Shown in pieces: positions 52,140 to 63,400 of a stretch of DNA of 64,000 nucleotides. The DNA is from Prorocentrum cordatum (taxonomy: Eukaryota; Sar; Dinophyceae; Prorocentrales; Prorocentraceae), in NCBI GenBank assembly GCA_963575745.1, contig CAUYUJ010012147.1, forward strand, positions 148,517-212,516, written 5' to 3'. The translations under genes and the position numbers were made by a program. How positions within the stretch are numbered: the first letter of the stretch is position 1; every line of letters starts with the position of its first letter. The notes beneath the pieces are model-generated. The model worked only from the letters and a program-made list of their open reading frames with translations, did not search any database and was not told the origin of the DNA.

Positions 52140-52775
52140 CCGTCAGTCCGGCGGTGGCCCTAACTGTGTCCCGCGGTGTCCCGTGGTGTCCCGTGGTGTC
52201 CGCCGCTGCTAGGGCGAAGTCAAGACAAATGATTCTCCCCCGTCCCTCCGTCCAGCTGTGGCTCGCGGTGTCCCGTGGTGTCCCGTGGTGTCCGGTGTCC
52301 CGTGGTGTCTCGTGGTGTCCCGTTGAGTGAGATCGATAATGATATCGATGGTGAAATCGATATTGAGATCGATGTAGTGTCCCGAAGTGTCCCGTGGTGT
52401 CCCAAAAAGGGAGATCCATTGTGAGATCGATAGTGTACCTCGACAGGTGTCCCGTGGTGTCCCGTGGTGTCCCGTTGAGTGAGATCGATAGTGAGAGCGA
52501 TAGGGATATCGATAGTGAGATCGATGTGGTGTCCCGAAGTGTCCCGTTGAATGAGATCGATAGTGTGACCGATAGTGAGATCGAAAGGTGTCCCGCTGTG
52601 TCCCGTGGTGTCCCAAAAAGTGAGATAGAGAATGAGACCGACAAGTGTCACGAGGTGTCCCGTGGTGTTCCGCTGAATGAGATCGATAATGAGATCGATA
52701 GTGAGATCGATGTGGTGCCCCGAGGTGTCCCAAAAAGTGAGATCGATAGTGAGATCAATAGTGAGATCGATTGAG
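52140..52775. repeat. GTGTCCC / GAGATCGATA minisatellite
   Basis: GTGTCCCGTG repeats alternate with GAGATCGATAGT repeats in higher-order blocks of 80-120 bases. A 60-base block with GATTCTCCCCCGTCCNTC is duplicated at the start (52085 and 52205). Confidence 0.92.
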
Positions 52776-53289
52776 TGAGGTGTTGGTTCCTCCCCCCTAA
52801 CCTCCTTACCACCCGAAGTGTGGTCGCACAGGTATATACACCACGAGCGCTCTGAGGGCGAGCGAACCCAAGGCGATATGTGATAAGAGGGAAGGACTGG
52901 GAGGCCGACGGCAGCGCAAACGAGGTTAGGTTAGGACAGCCCCAAGAGGAAGAGACTCGCGAGGCTGAAGCTGGGAGGTCAGCGGCACTCCTCGAAGAGG
53001 GGTTTGTTATCCTGGAGGGCAGAGCTCCCACACACTCTGACCAGGGCCCGCGACGGGGTGCCACGACCAACGATTGCTCTGCCCTGAACGCCTCCTCGGC
53101 CCGCACTCGCTCCGCGAAGGCAGCGAGTCGCCTCTCGGACGCAGGGGCAGCAGGGGCGCGGGACAGGGCGGACGGAACAGCTGCGCGGGCAAGAGTCTTA
53201 CACCGCGGCTTTGGGCAACACAGGCAACGCTGACACCGCGGAGGCTCTATCTATAAACTGTCGCACGCGATTGCTAGGGCCTGGGCCGC
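52776..53289. other. unassigned intron sequence
   Basis: Lies just beyond the 3' end of the LINE relic and may include its tail. No recognisable product. Confidence 0.4.
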
Positions 53290-56200
53290 GCTGGCACTTG
53301 GCTAGTACCTCGCGGCCCTTTGTCCCGAAGCTTTCTTCCAGGCTTTGTCAAGATTTCGTGAGCACCGTTGGGCCCAGCAGCCACACCTAACACACAAAAA
53401 CTGAAACCTCTGAAGCTTCGGGGGCTTTGACTTCGAGGCCTTAGGAGCTCTGGGGTGTACCTCGCGGGAGGCCACGCCCGCAATCAGGTGCCCCACGGAA
53501 TGGCGGGCGACTTGGCGAACGAACTCAGGGGCCCCAGAGCATCCCAGCGCTTCCTGAGGCTCCCCGTCGCGGGCAATCGTCAGACCATGCTTTCACTGCG
53601 CACCGAGCGGACACAACTGCCACTCATGCCAGCCAAGGGGAACTTTCACTGACCTATGGCGGGCAACAGGTTTCGCTCGCTTGGCTCTGGACTGGAAGAC
53701 AGGGGGCGCAGCTGCAGCAAGCTTGACAGACAGAGCCGCTTTCTTCACCTCGATCTCTAACCTGCTGGCCGCGTCTGGGCCAACCGGGGGGCGGGGGAGA
53801 GGGGCCCGTTTAGCGCGTCTCGCGCGGTGAGCTATCTATCGCGCCCCCCGCTCCGATGGGCCTTCGCGCGCTGCGCAGATTCTACGTGTCCATGCCCGTC
53901 AAGGTACCGGGCGAACGCCGACCCCCCCGCAAAAAAAAATACCGGCACGAAGCTGTTCGTGCTCGGGAAGGAAAGCTAGGCGAATGGCTGCGTAACCATC
54001 AGCATGCGCAGTGAAGTTATATCTGCGATCTGACAGGCCACGGCCAACGGGAAATTCTCAACCATGGCTGGGGCATGCTGGAAACCTCCAGGCACTGTGC
54101 CGTGCACAGCAGAGAGGGCGGCTTCGGTCTGGGGGTCAAAAAGGAGGGCGGCGCAGGCAGCACGCTGGAAGCATGACAACATCGGCATCGTGGTGCTTCC
54201 ATCCACCGCCAGATGTAAACTCTCAACATCGCCTGCCAACTGCTCCAGTTGCTCGGGCTCTAAATCAGGGTGAGCACCCCTAGACCGTCCAGGGCCTCAG
54301 CATTGGAGGCCTCAAACGTGGGGGAAAATCACCAGGAAGCACCGAAACGACGCCTTTGCTGCGAAGCAACCTCGCTGGACCCCCTCGCCTATTCCAGGAA
54401 AGTGGGCGGCGCATCCGCGCCGGAGCGAGCCTGAATGACAGCGAGGAGGGTGCAACAAAAAAAACGGCGGTGGACTGCGCCTGGCTCACCGCACTGGCAG
54501 AGGCCAGCTCTCTCCGCGTAGTAGCCACTCTCACGGGCAAGCTGCTCAGTCCACAGGCAATCACAAGCGGCAGCGCGCACTAAATACTTCTGAAGTCGAG
54601 AGTAGTTGGCAGACTTGGCTGAAAAAACAAGCCCTCGCTACATCCAGGTTCGCCCCCGCACCAACGGCCAGACACTGCCTCCCCCACGGAGCCTTCTCAG
54701 GGGCATCCTGGAACGCAGTGCGAAATACTCTACCTAGCTACCTAGCGTAGCGGGGGAACGCTGGGCGAACTGGACGGTGATTCCGCCCCGATTGACCCGC
54801 GCAGTGGCAGGAGCCGGCTTCCACCTTGCACGGGCAAGGCGCAGCGGCGCCCTGGACATCGGTCCCCGAGACTGGGCCCAAGTCACATCTGAAACGTCCT
54901 AGGAACAAAAAACATGATCCCACATGCGCTCTACTTGACTCACCAGGGCATCTGACGGGAAAGCTACTGCCTCCCATATAAGTTTTGACCACTGGAACGC
55001 AGGGGCCATTGTTTCCCGCATGACTGGTTCACCGTGCATGGCGAGCTTGGCGCGGGGCCTCGCACCTCGCGTCACAAGTGCCAGGTGCGACATGGCTTGG
55101 CTACGGCTGGCGAGCAGTTCCTGGTCATTTGCGTCTTTGACCTCGACGCCGCACTGAACTGCCATCTTGATCCCAGTCGTGCATACTCGCCCCAGCCGGT
55201 CATCAGCGCACTTCATTGACTTCAGCTTGGCCGCCTTGGCATATCTCTGAGAAAACTTACGTGGGCGTGTCTTGCGCTTGACAGCTGCGCGCCCATGCGC
55301 GCGTCGTCGCCCGCAAGCAAAGTCAGTGGCGAGGTATGCCACCGCTGCCTTGGCCTTCTCCGTAACCAGGCCAATATTAGTGGCAACCTCCAGGCCCAAG
55401 GCAATATCACTCGCCACAGCAGCAACCTTATCATTCAATGTCGCCTGAAACTTCCTAGACATTACAAGGAGCTGAATGCCTGCTCGGACCGCCACTCCGA
55501 CGACAATATCACGATCCCTGCCGCTAACATGGGCAACACTAACGTCAATATAGTTCATGAAGTCCAAAGACAGGTTGCCGTGAACAAACTTGTCACATAT
55601 TGGCACTGCGAAGGCACGGACTGCAACGTGATCAAAAGCAAAGGCTGCTGGGGGCCCGAGGGTGGCGAACAAGACTGTGCCACCGTGATGTAATCCCAAA
55701 CGAAGAATGCGCGGCGAATGCCACGTGTTGAACAAGCATTTTGAGGATCGGCATTGACATGCCGAACGCCAGAAGCTGACCACGTAGAACTTGCAAGGGA
55801 ATGCCTTCATAGAATTCACTGTAAATCATCAACCATAGCACATTGTATTCTTTCTGACTGGCCTCAGCCTCACTTCGGGCTGCCTGCAGCCATGACAGGT
55901 CAAGCGCACTGCTGCCAGCCGCAGCGCCCCACCAAGGACGTCGAAAGTGCCCGTGGAGTTCAGCCAGGTCACGCCAACGGAGGCGCTGCCACACGCGGTA
56001 CAGACCTGAGTGCACTATGATGAACCGATGTCCCGTATCTAGCTGGCTTCGCTAGCAGGGGCATGACAATGAAGCTCAGCTGCCTCGGAAGTAGGCCGAT
56101 CCTCTCGCGCGCCTCGAACAATGCAACCATTGACTCCACAACAAAACCAAACAGTAAACGGAAATGCCAGGGGTGAACACGGTCAAAACTTGCAGTCGTC

Positions 56201-57802
56201 ACATGAGGGGGACTGTTTGCCACATCGCGAGTGAGCTCGACGCTGGCTCGGGGCGTAGCAGACCTGTCAGGTGTCCACGCCTGGTTGGGAAACTGACCAG
56301 CATGCCACCCACAACTTCTCGTACTTGCGCACATCAGCCTCGACGATGTCGTGCGGGTGGGCCGGGGGGCCGCCTGCTGCTTGGACGTCTGTAGGATGCG
56401 GAGCATCAAGGACTCTCGTAATGCGATGGAGGTCCCTCGCGCCATTGGAGGAGGCCGTATCGCACCAATCCCACCATCGTTGTCGGTCATCTTTGACTTC
56501 GTAACTTTCAGCTATGTGCGCATCTGCCGCTATGTCACAGCGGTACTGTTCCAAAATGGCAGCTGTCTGGTGGCAATCATGGTGGAGCCGAGTTGCCACC
56601 AGTATCCCCTCACCGTCAAGCAGGCCACCGTTATCAACTCCACTCGGGGTGGAAAAGCTGCGGAGACACGAGGCTCCCCGTTTGGGCCAAGGGTTCCAGG
56701 AAGGGGCCCAAACGCAGGGCCCGAGGGCTGGCGAGACATATCCGAACCGTAGAAGGGAGGCTGGGCGGACGAACTCGTCCCACCTCCCCCTTCTTCTCCT
56801 CCTCCTCCTCCTCCTCCTCCTCCTCCTCCTCCTCCTCCTCCTCCCAGCCTCCTGAGATCCACTCCCGATGGGCACCCTAAGAGGACCAGGGAAGCGGCAA
56901 GGCGTTGGGCCTGCAGTTGTGATGCTAGACCAAGCACCGGCCGAGGAGCCGGCACCCGTCGTCGCACCTGCAGCAGGCAGCCATACCAGCTGGGCACACA
57001 GTGCCTCCACGATTTTTTTTGTTGTTGGTTTTTTTTCCCCTCCCCCACAACCTCTACCACATCCTCGCCCCTCGCTCTCAGCGCCCACCCGGCCGCGGGC
57101 CCGCCCCGTACACGAGGCGCAGTGCGGCGACGCGGCCCTCCGCGGCCTCCACGACGTCCGATTGCATGTCGTCGTCAGGCTCGGGACGACGGGGTCCCAA
57201 AGGCTGGCTTGCATCAGGACGTTGCCTCCAAGAAGACGGCGAAGCATTGCTCTGACTTCTGCCAACGCTCTCCGGTGACGGTGAACGAGGCGTGGAAAGC
57301 ACTCGGTCAACAACTGCATCACGACGCTTGGCGCTCTGATGCCACGCACTCTCACACAGCTCCTGGATGATGTTCTCAATACTGCGCCCTGGAAACCACC
57401 CTTGCAGGAGGCGACGTAGAGGTTCATTATCTCCATGCCGTAGCATTGTGCCAAGAAGCGCCTCACACCATTGGTTCCAATGCGTGCTATCGCGAGCATG
57501 CTCTGTATGACCATCAAGCATGCACAGAGAAGCAGCCTCTGTCCCAAAAGCAGGATCAGCTCTGGCGGCCAAGCCGACAACTTGAACCGCCTGCACAGGT
57601 GAGGATCCCGCTGGTCCTGCCGAGGAATCCCCACGTTGGAGCCTAAGTGTGCAGTAAAGGGTGCTGGCATGGAACCATCCACGCCCGCCGCTCGGAGAAC
57701 TGCATGATCAACTGCGACTCTGGCCTCCGAGACACTGGAATCAAGTCGCGCACAAAGACCTTGACCAAAATACTCTGCCGACGACTTCAACCTCCGCTTC
57801 AA
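53290..57802 (-). pseudogene. LINE (non-LTR) retrotransposon relic
   Basis: Read minus-strand in shifting frames, the order matches dinoflagellate LINE polyproteins as I recall them. There is a pre-RT region (57800-56330, VHRHRRALAEV and ADVRKYEKLWVACW). RT start: FDRVHPWHF and LLPRQLSFIVMPLLAKP (about 56200-56040). RT fingers and palm: LYRVWQRLR, SSALDLSWLQAARSEAEA and FYEGIPLQVLRGQLLAFG (about 56010-55740). Motif C has decayed to NYIDV for YVDD (about 55540). Thumb: YLATDFACGRRRA (about 55320). Then come a C-x-C...HR...C finger (about 54470), an RNase H-like DGS...VPGGFQ (54220-54060) and a terminal CVRCGCW motif (about 53390). Several frameshifts and stops make it inactive. It lies in intron 1 of the CstF-64-like gene, same strand. 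Confidence 0.75.
56795..56845. repeat. (CTC)n microsatellite
   Basis: About 50 bases of CTC inside the LINE relic, which adds to its disruption. Confidence 0.95.
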
Positions 57803-58513
57803 GACATGGTAACGTGATGTGTACGCTTCTCAACATCTTTCACACATTCTCCAAGGATTGAGTCAACCACGCCCAGCCGCGAGCAATCGCCTTCGCATCA
57901 GACACACTTTCAGGCTATGGCAGCGCGAACGAGGGCTATGGCAGCGCGAATGAGGAGGAGCCAAGGTGGCCCCCGAAACGGTTCCGGGACGGCTTCAAGA
58001 CCACATCGAGGTTCCTCCGCACCCAGCACAAGACCCCCTGATGGGCGCCAAGATAACCCCTGGAGGGGCGCCAAGATAGCCCCGAGGGGACCCGAGAGAG
58101 AGACGACGAGAAAGATGAGAAGGAAGAGGAGGAGGAGGAGGAGGAGGAGGAGGAGAAAGACGAGAGCCCCCGGCGACGGCGCCGACTGCAGCGTCAGCGA
58201 AATCGATGACAGCGACAACGACAATGAGGACGTCGGGAGGACCGGGGCGGACAAAGGGAAGGTGGGTTTGCAAATCAGCTGCATGCATCCGATTTCCCTG
58301 GTGTCTTCTGGTGCTGGGGGCGACCCTGTACCGAGGAAAGCTCACGGCGGCAAGGCCAAAACCACCTGCATGCAGCAGACCTACTCCCCCTCCCAGTTTC
58401 CCCCCCCCCCCCCCCCTCCCCCCTCGTCCGACAGAGCGGGAGGGTGAAGAGGATCAGCGGGGCGGGCGTCCGGAGAGGCAGGCGGGGAGCCGGGCCGGGG
58501 AGGCGGGCGGCAC
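57803..58513. other. intron sequence next to exon 1
   Basis: Includes a tandem GGCTATGGCAGCGCGAA (57914-57949), a GAG tract (58122-58155) and a C run (58399-58417). No gene. Confidence 0.5.
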
Positions 58514-58603
58514 CTGCCCGGCCCGGCCAAAGATCTGGCGCAGCTCCTCCTCCGTGGCATCGTAGGGGATGTTGCCCAGGAACACCGTGCAGCTCTTGGC
58601 CAT
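58514..58603 (-). CDS. CSTF2: CstF-64-like RRM, exon 1
   Basis: 90 bases, 30 codons from an ATG at 58603: MAKSCTVFLGNIPYDATEEE then LRQIFGRAGQ. This is the first strand and helix of an RRM. It holds the RNP2-like VFLGNI; CstF-64 has [24 protein letters not shown]. As in CstF-64 the RRM begins within ten residues of the start. The donor CAG|GTGCCG follows at 58513. Joined to exons 2 and 3 it gives a gap-free RRM of about 80 residues, which random open frames would not do. Upstream sequence in this sense is GA-rich, so the spliced-leader acceptor is not obvious. Confidence 0.85.
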
Positions 58604-58990
58604 CGCCGATTCCCCCTGGGCCGCCAGCCCCCTCGGCCTGCTCCTCGTCCACCCTCCTGCTCCGCCCTCCCCCGCCCTCCTCCTCCCTCCCTCCTCCTGC
58701 TCCTCCCTCCATCCTCCCTCCCTTCCTCCCTCCTTCCCTCGCACCTAGTCGCCCAGTCCTGTTCCTCCGCCTCCGATCTCTCCGCCTCTTCCGTTTACTG
58801 TTCCCGCTCCTGCTCCCGCTCCCGCTCCTCCCCAAATCCATCATCCTCTGTATCTACTCCTCCTCCGCCTCCTCCTCCTTACTCCTCAACATTTCCTTGT
58901 AGGACAATTCTCTGTCGCGCCCCTACTACACGTGACGGCAGGGCGGCCTGGGCTATTCGCCTCAAATCTCAATGCGCATGATCATGAAGC
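58604..58990. other. sequence upstream of the CstF-64-like gene
   Basis: Plus-strand CCTCC-rich, so purine-rich in the sense of the gene. No promoter element recognised. Confidence 0.45.
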
Positions 58991-59780
58991 TTGAGATCTG
59001 CAGTGGTCACACGGAATGAGGGCTGGGCTGGTTCTTTCCAAAATGGGGCTCTCGCCTTAGAGCCCCACGCACTCGCCGCAGCGGTTCATATCGATGGAGG
59101 CCAGGTCCTTTTCACAATCGGGCGCTCTCCCTTCAACGCCGAGCACATTCGTCTTGCAAGCTTGCAGCAGCTCCAAGGATGAAGGGCAAGTCCTTTTCAA
59201 CATGGGGCTCTCGCTTAGCGCCGCGCGCAGTTATCTAGAACAACTGCGCGGCAAATGCAACGATAGAGGGCAGTACGTTCTCAGTGTGGAGCCCTCGCGT
59301 TCGCGACGTGAGCATGCGTCTTACAAGCTTGCACCAGCTGTATTGATAGAGGGCGCTTGGCCTTCCAAATGTGGCTCTCGCATGTGGTTTCGTGGAGCTG
59401 GGAGATGCTTCACAGCTGCACGGATGGACGACTGTTTTTGTCAATCTGGTGTTCTCCCTCGAAACCTCCTAACACTGAACGACCTTATGTGCACGTGCGT
59501 GCATCAGTTCCACGGATGGGGCGCCTCCTGTTCAAAGCGGGGATCTTGCTGGGCAGCTCGCTTAAACTTAAGACCCCACCTTTTCGTACTCCTGACACTT
59601 TACGACAAATATGCAGCGCAGTTCCTCTTTCAAGACGGGGCTGCCGCCTGAATGGCAAACTGGTAGGGAGTTCGTCTCCCACGGGGGGTCCTCTCGCAGT
59701 GAGGAAGAAAGCTTGTACGGACTTATCAAGAGGGGATCTGGGACGAGAGAGCCTACCGCAGCGTCGTTAACGCATCCTGG
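58991..59780. repeat. diverged tandem repeat, units of roughly 110-130 bases
   Basis: Units contain CATNGGGCTCTCGC, GAGCATGCGTCTTACAAGCTTGC-like and AGCTNNATNGATNGAGGGC blocks near 59030, 59095, 59185, 59270 and 59345, with further decayed copies to 59780. Confidence 0.65.
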
Positions 59781-60201
59781 GTTCACTCAGATCATCTTCC
59801 TCGTCCTCCTCTTTCTCCTTCTCCTCCTCATCCCTCCTCGCCGAGCCGCTCTCGCCTCCTTCTCCGTCTCCTCCTCCTCGCCATCCTCTTTGCATCACTG
59901 CAACCAGCACTTCACCTCCCCCACCATTCCTCACCCCTAATCCCTTATGGCCCCTCACTCCCTATTCCCCTATTCCTTTCCCTCGCCCTCATCCCTCCCA
60001 TTGCCTCACCCTCACTCTATCCTCACCTGTGCCTACCGCTCTTTCTCTCTCTCTTCCTCTCTCTGTCTCTCTCTCTCTCTCTCTCTGTCTCTCGGTCTCT
60101 CTTCCTTTCTTTCTGACTCTCTCTCCATCTTTCTCTCTCGCTCGCTCTCTCTCTCACTCTCTCTCTCGCACTTTCTCAATCTCCCTCTATGCCTTTTCCT
60201 C

Positions 60202-60233
<32 letters not shown>

Positions 60234-60495
60234 CTCTCTTTCTCTCACTAGGTGTGCGTACATATGTGTAGTCACAATTATTTCTCTCTCCTTCCCTACA
60301 CATCCATATCTATAGTATACGGTTACTTCCCATCTCCTTCTCGTTCACTCCTCTCCCCTCATCTCCATCCATCGCCGTCGACATCACTCGCTCTCCCTCC
60401 CTCCCCCCTCTTCCCTTTCCAAGCCCCTCCCACACCCTCCAACTCTCCAACTATCCGCCTCTCTCGCTCTCACTCTCTCTCCCTCTCTCACTCTC

Positions 60496-60531
<36 letters not shown>

Positions 60532-60640
60532 CCTGCATCCCTGCATCCATCTTTCTCGTTCACTCCCTCACTAGTTCCTCCCCTACCGCCCTCCTGCTTC
60601 CTCCTCCCTCCTGTTTCATCTCTTCTGCGAAGCAGAAGGA
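59781..60640. repeat. pyrimidine-rich (CT)n sequence
   Basis: Long CTCTCT tracts at about 60030-60240 and 60460-60530 with TCCTC-rich flanks. Ser/Leu frames through it are artefacts. Confidence 0.9.
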
Positions 60641-61040
60641 GAAGTCCTTGCCAGGCACGGCGCTGCCGCAGCGCTCGCCCCCCGGCGCGCGCGAGAGCGC
60701 GCTCGCGCGCGGGCGCGCAGGGCGGGCCCGCGCGGGTCCTGGAGCCGGGCGCGCGCCACGTGCACGCGCTCGGAGGCTCCAAAGCGTTCTCCCGGCCTCC
60801 CCGGCCTCCCGGCGCGCGCGGGGCGGCCTGGTCCATCCTGGCCCCTCATGGCCTCTCCTCGGCCTCCTCCAGTGCGTCAGCCCCAGAGCCCATTTTTCTC
60901 GTCGGGTGGGTGTAAGCGCGATGAGAACGTTCATGTATTTTGAACCGAGTTAGCTTGACGTTGACACATATGTTGAGCGAAGACGCCATCCTATTCCACA
61001 CTAATTACAGATAAAAGTAACTTCTTATCTTAGATATCTG
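60641..61040. other. GC-rich block with unassigned flank
   Basis: 60650-60860 is extremely CpG-rich (GCGCGCGAGAGCGCGCTCGC). Minus-strand frames of 77-150 codons exist but show no domain. 60900-61040 is AT-richer and featureless. Confidence 0.45.
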
Positions 61041-61540
61041 TGCTAAGTCGATCAGGCCAGAGAGGGGGCCACGAAGCGCAGATAATGCGGGGCCACAGAA
61101 GGCAACGACGGGGTCACTGAGGGTAGCAACTGGGCCACGTAGGACAGCGAAAGGGGCCACAAAGGGCGACAGCGGGGCCGCGAAGGGCATGCACACGGGG
61201 CCACGACGGGCGCGATAGAGCGGGGGCCACGAAGGGCATGCGTATAGTGGGCCGCGGAAGGCAAGGACGGGGCCACTGAAGGCACCAACGGGGCCACGAA
61301 GGGCAGCGAGGGGGCCACGAAGGGCGACAGCGGGGCCACGAAAGGCATGCATATGGGGACATAACGGGCGCGAACGAGCGGGGGCCACGAAGGGCATAAA
61401 TATATAGGCCACGAAGGCCAGCGAAGGGGCCACGAATGGCTGCAACGGGGCCACGAAGGGCAGCGAGGGGGCCACGAAGGGTTGCAACGGGTCCACGAAG
61501 GGCAGCAAGGAGGCCACGAAGGGCTGCAACGGGCCCGATT
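61041..61540. repeat. GGGGCCACGAAGGGC minisatellite
   Basis: GGGGCCACGAAGGGCAGCGA-type units of about 21-27 bases, roughly twenty copies, with larger periods around CATGCNTATNGTGGG. Confidence 0.95.
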
Positions 61541-61949
61541 CCTAAGTAATCTGTGAGGGAGTCCTAAGCGTGAGCGCGACTCCTGGGTGTCTGTGTGTCG
61601 GGAGCGCGGCAGTTGAGTAAATTGCGGGAAATTCCAACGCAATGGCGCTATTCTTGAATACATTGCAAACAAGTCTCCAACGAGAGCGCGACTCCAGAGC
61701 GCCGAGCGAGCGATTCTTTATTAAATTGTAAACCCAAATCGAATACGTGATTCCTGAATACAATGCGAGGACATCTCGGTCGGAAGCGAGGGTCGTGGCT
61801 AAATTGGGAGGACGTCTCAAGCGGGAACCGTTGTTGATGTAACCCTGGGGCCAACAACGAGGATAAACGTCCGGGTGCGAGCGCCGGGAGGGGCACTTCA
61901 ATTGAAAAATACAGTGTGCACCAGAGGGGGGACCAACAATCATCATTCA
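61541..61949. repeat. GAGAGCGCGACTCC-type repeats, block 1
   Basis: Units of about 50-60 bases carry GAGNGCGCGACTCC and GAATACATTGC. A similar block is at 63640-63850. Confidence 0.75.
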
Positions 61950-62062
61950 GTAGTGATAACCCAACAACAGCAACAACAAAAACGACGACGGCAACAACAA
62001 CATCAACATCAACAACAACAACAACAACAACAGCAACAGCAACAACAGCGACAACAACAATA
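61950..62062. repeat. AAC/CAG trinucleotide array
   Basis: CAACAACAGCAACAACA-type repeats encoding Gln, Asn or Thr runs. Confidence 0.95.
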
Positions 62063-62720
62063 ATCAGTTTACCCGGATGCTCCATGATTCGATATGCAGC
62101 ACGCACCCATTATGATAGCTCACCTCATCATGATTAGGCGGATACTATCTTTCACAGGGGGATCCGATATTCCCTTTTACCGAGATATCCCGCCCGAGAG
62201 GTTCCTGACAACGCCTCTTCCGAGGCATTTCATCATCTCCAGCCTGGATGTCACATCGCGTTCGTAATCGCCTTGCCCATGCCTGCTTCTAAGTATCACC
62301 GCACCCGAGTGGCCCAAAACCTCTGGGAGAGGCCCCGCAACCTGTGGGAGAGCCCCCGGAACACTTTGGACAGCCTCTGGACCCGCTTCGAGAGCCCCCA
62401 GATCCTTTCAGAGAAGCTTTGGAACCCTTGTGGGCAACATGGAAGCCCCTGGGAGACGCTCTGAAATTGAACTGGAGGATTCCGGGGCATCTTGACGGGG
62501 GCCGTACGCCAATTTTGGAAAGAAAAGGCTTGGATCGGCGGAACTTCTGAACCACGAGGACGACGGGTTCGCCGCCGCGGGCTCTCGGGCCGCCCCTGGC
62601 ACGCGGAGCGCGCCAGGTATGCACCGGCGCAGACCTCCGACAGGGCATGCTGCATCCTTGAGGCTCGGCACCAGGGACTGGGGAAGCCTCAGGGCCTCTG
62701 GGAGCTTTGTTTGAGCCAAA
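62063..62720. other. unassigned sequence with CTGGGAGAGGCCCC repeats
   Basis: 62310-62465 shows about six CTNTGGGAGAGNCCCC units of 25-30 bases. The rest has no recognisable gene. Confidence 0.55.
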
Positions 62721-63000
62721 GCGGATGAAGTATCGAGCAGGAGCGTTGTTGTCTGCAGGCGGGGCGATCTGCGGCGCCGAGGCGGGAGCGCCGGTCCCGA
62801 GTAAAAAACAAAGAGGTATCGAGCGGGATCGCCAGCTTTGTTGAGAAGCTGGCTTTCGGCGGCGAGCAATACCCTGGTCTCTTCTGTAAAGAGAGAACCG
62901 GGGGGCGGTTCCGGCGCAACCCCGAAACGCCTGAAGGACATGCAGCCGCCAACGAAGCGAGAGCACCAGTGCGGGTGTGGGGAGTCCCGCAAAAATAATT
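62721..63000. repeat. about 300-bp direct repeat, copy 1
   Basis: Shares AGTATCGANCNGGAGCGTNG, TGCGGCGCCGAG, GGAGCGCCGGTCC and GGCGCAACCCCGAAACGCCT with copy 2 at 63078-63400. Confidence 0.85.
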
Positions 63001-63077
63001 TGTCGAATGATTAAGGCTCAAAATGGACTACGGAAGGCCTCAAGGCCTGTGGGAACCCTGAACAAAACTAAAAAAAG

Positions 63078-63400
63078 TATCGAACGGGAGCGTCGTTGTT
63101 TGCTGAGGGGGCCGCCTGCGGCGCCGAGAAGGGAGCGCCGGTCCTGAGTAAAAATAAGGATCTCTCGCGCGGGAGCGCTGGTATTGTTGCAAAGCCCGCT
63201 GTCAGCGGAGAGCAAGAGCCTCTGTTCCGAGTAGACAAGGAGAAGATATCGCCCCAGAGCGTTGTTGTTGTTGGGGGGCTGGATCCGGCGCAATCCCGAA
63301 ACGCCTGAGCGTGGGCCTCGATTCAAAAGAACTTTAGCCGGCGCCGACGCGAGAACGCCAGGGCGCTTCTAGGGGGTCCAACAATAATGATTGTTTGGAA
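63078..63400. repeat. about 300-bp direct repeat, copy 2
   Basis: Second copy, perhaps 75-80% similar to 62721-63000. It ends at AACAATAATGATTGTTGG-like AT-rich sequence. Confidence 0.85.

Larger units (their letters stand above)
48942..58513 (-). other. intron 1 of the CstF-64-like gene, about 9.6 kb
   Basis: A GT-AG intron (GTGCCG...CGCGAG) with AGGTG at both edges (58515-58511 and 48943-48939). It holds satellites, a foldback, a decayed LINE on the same strand (57800-53290) and triplet repeats. The size is set by assuming exons 1 and 2 belong to one transcript; no alternative exon 2 was seen closer to exon 1. Confidence 0.65.
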
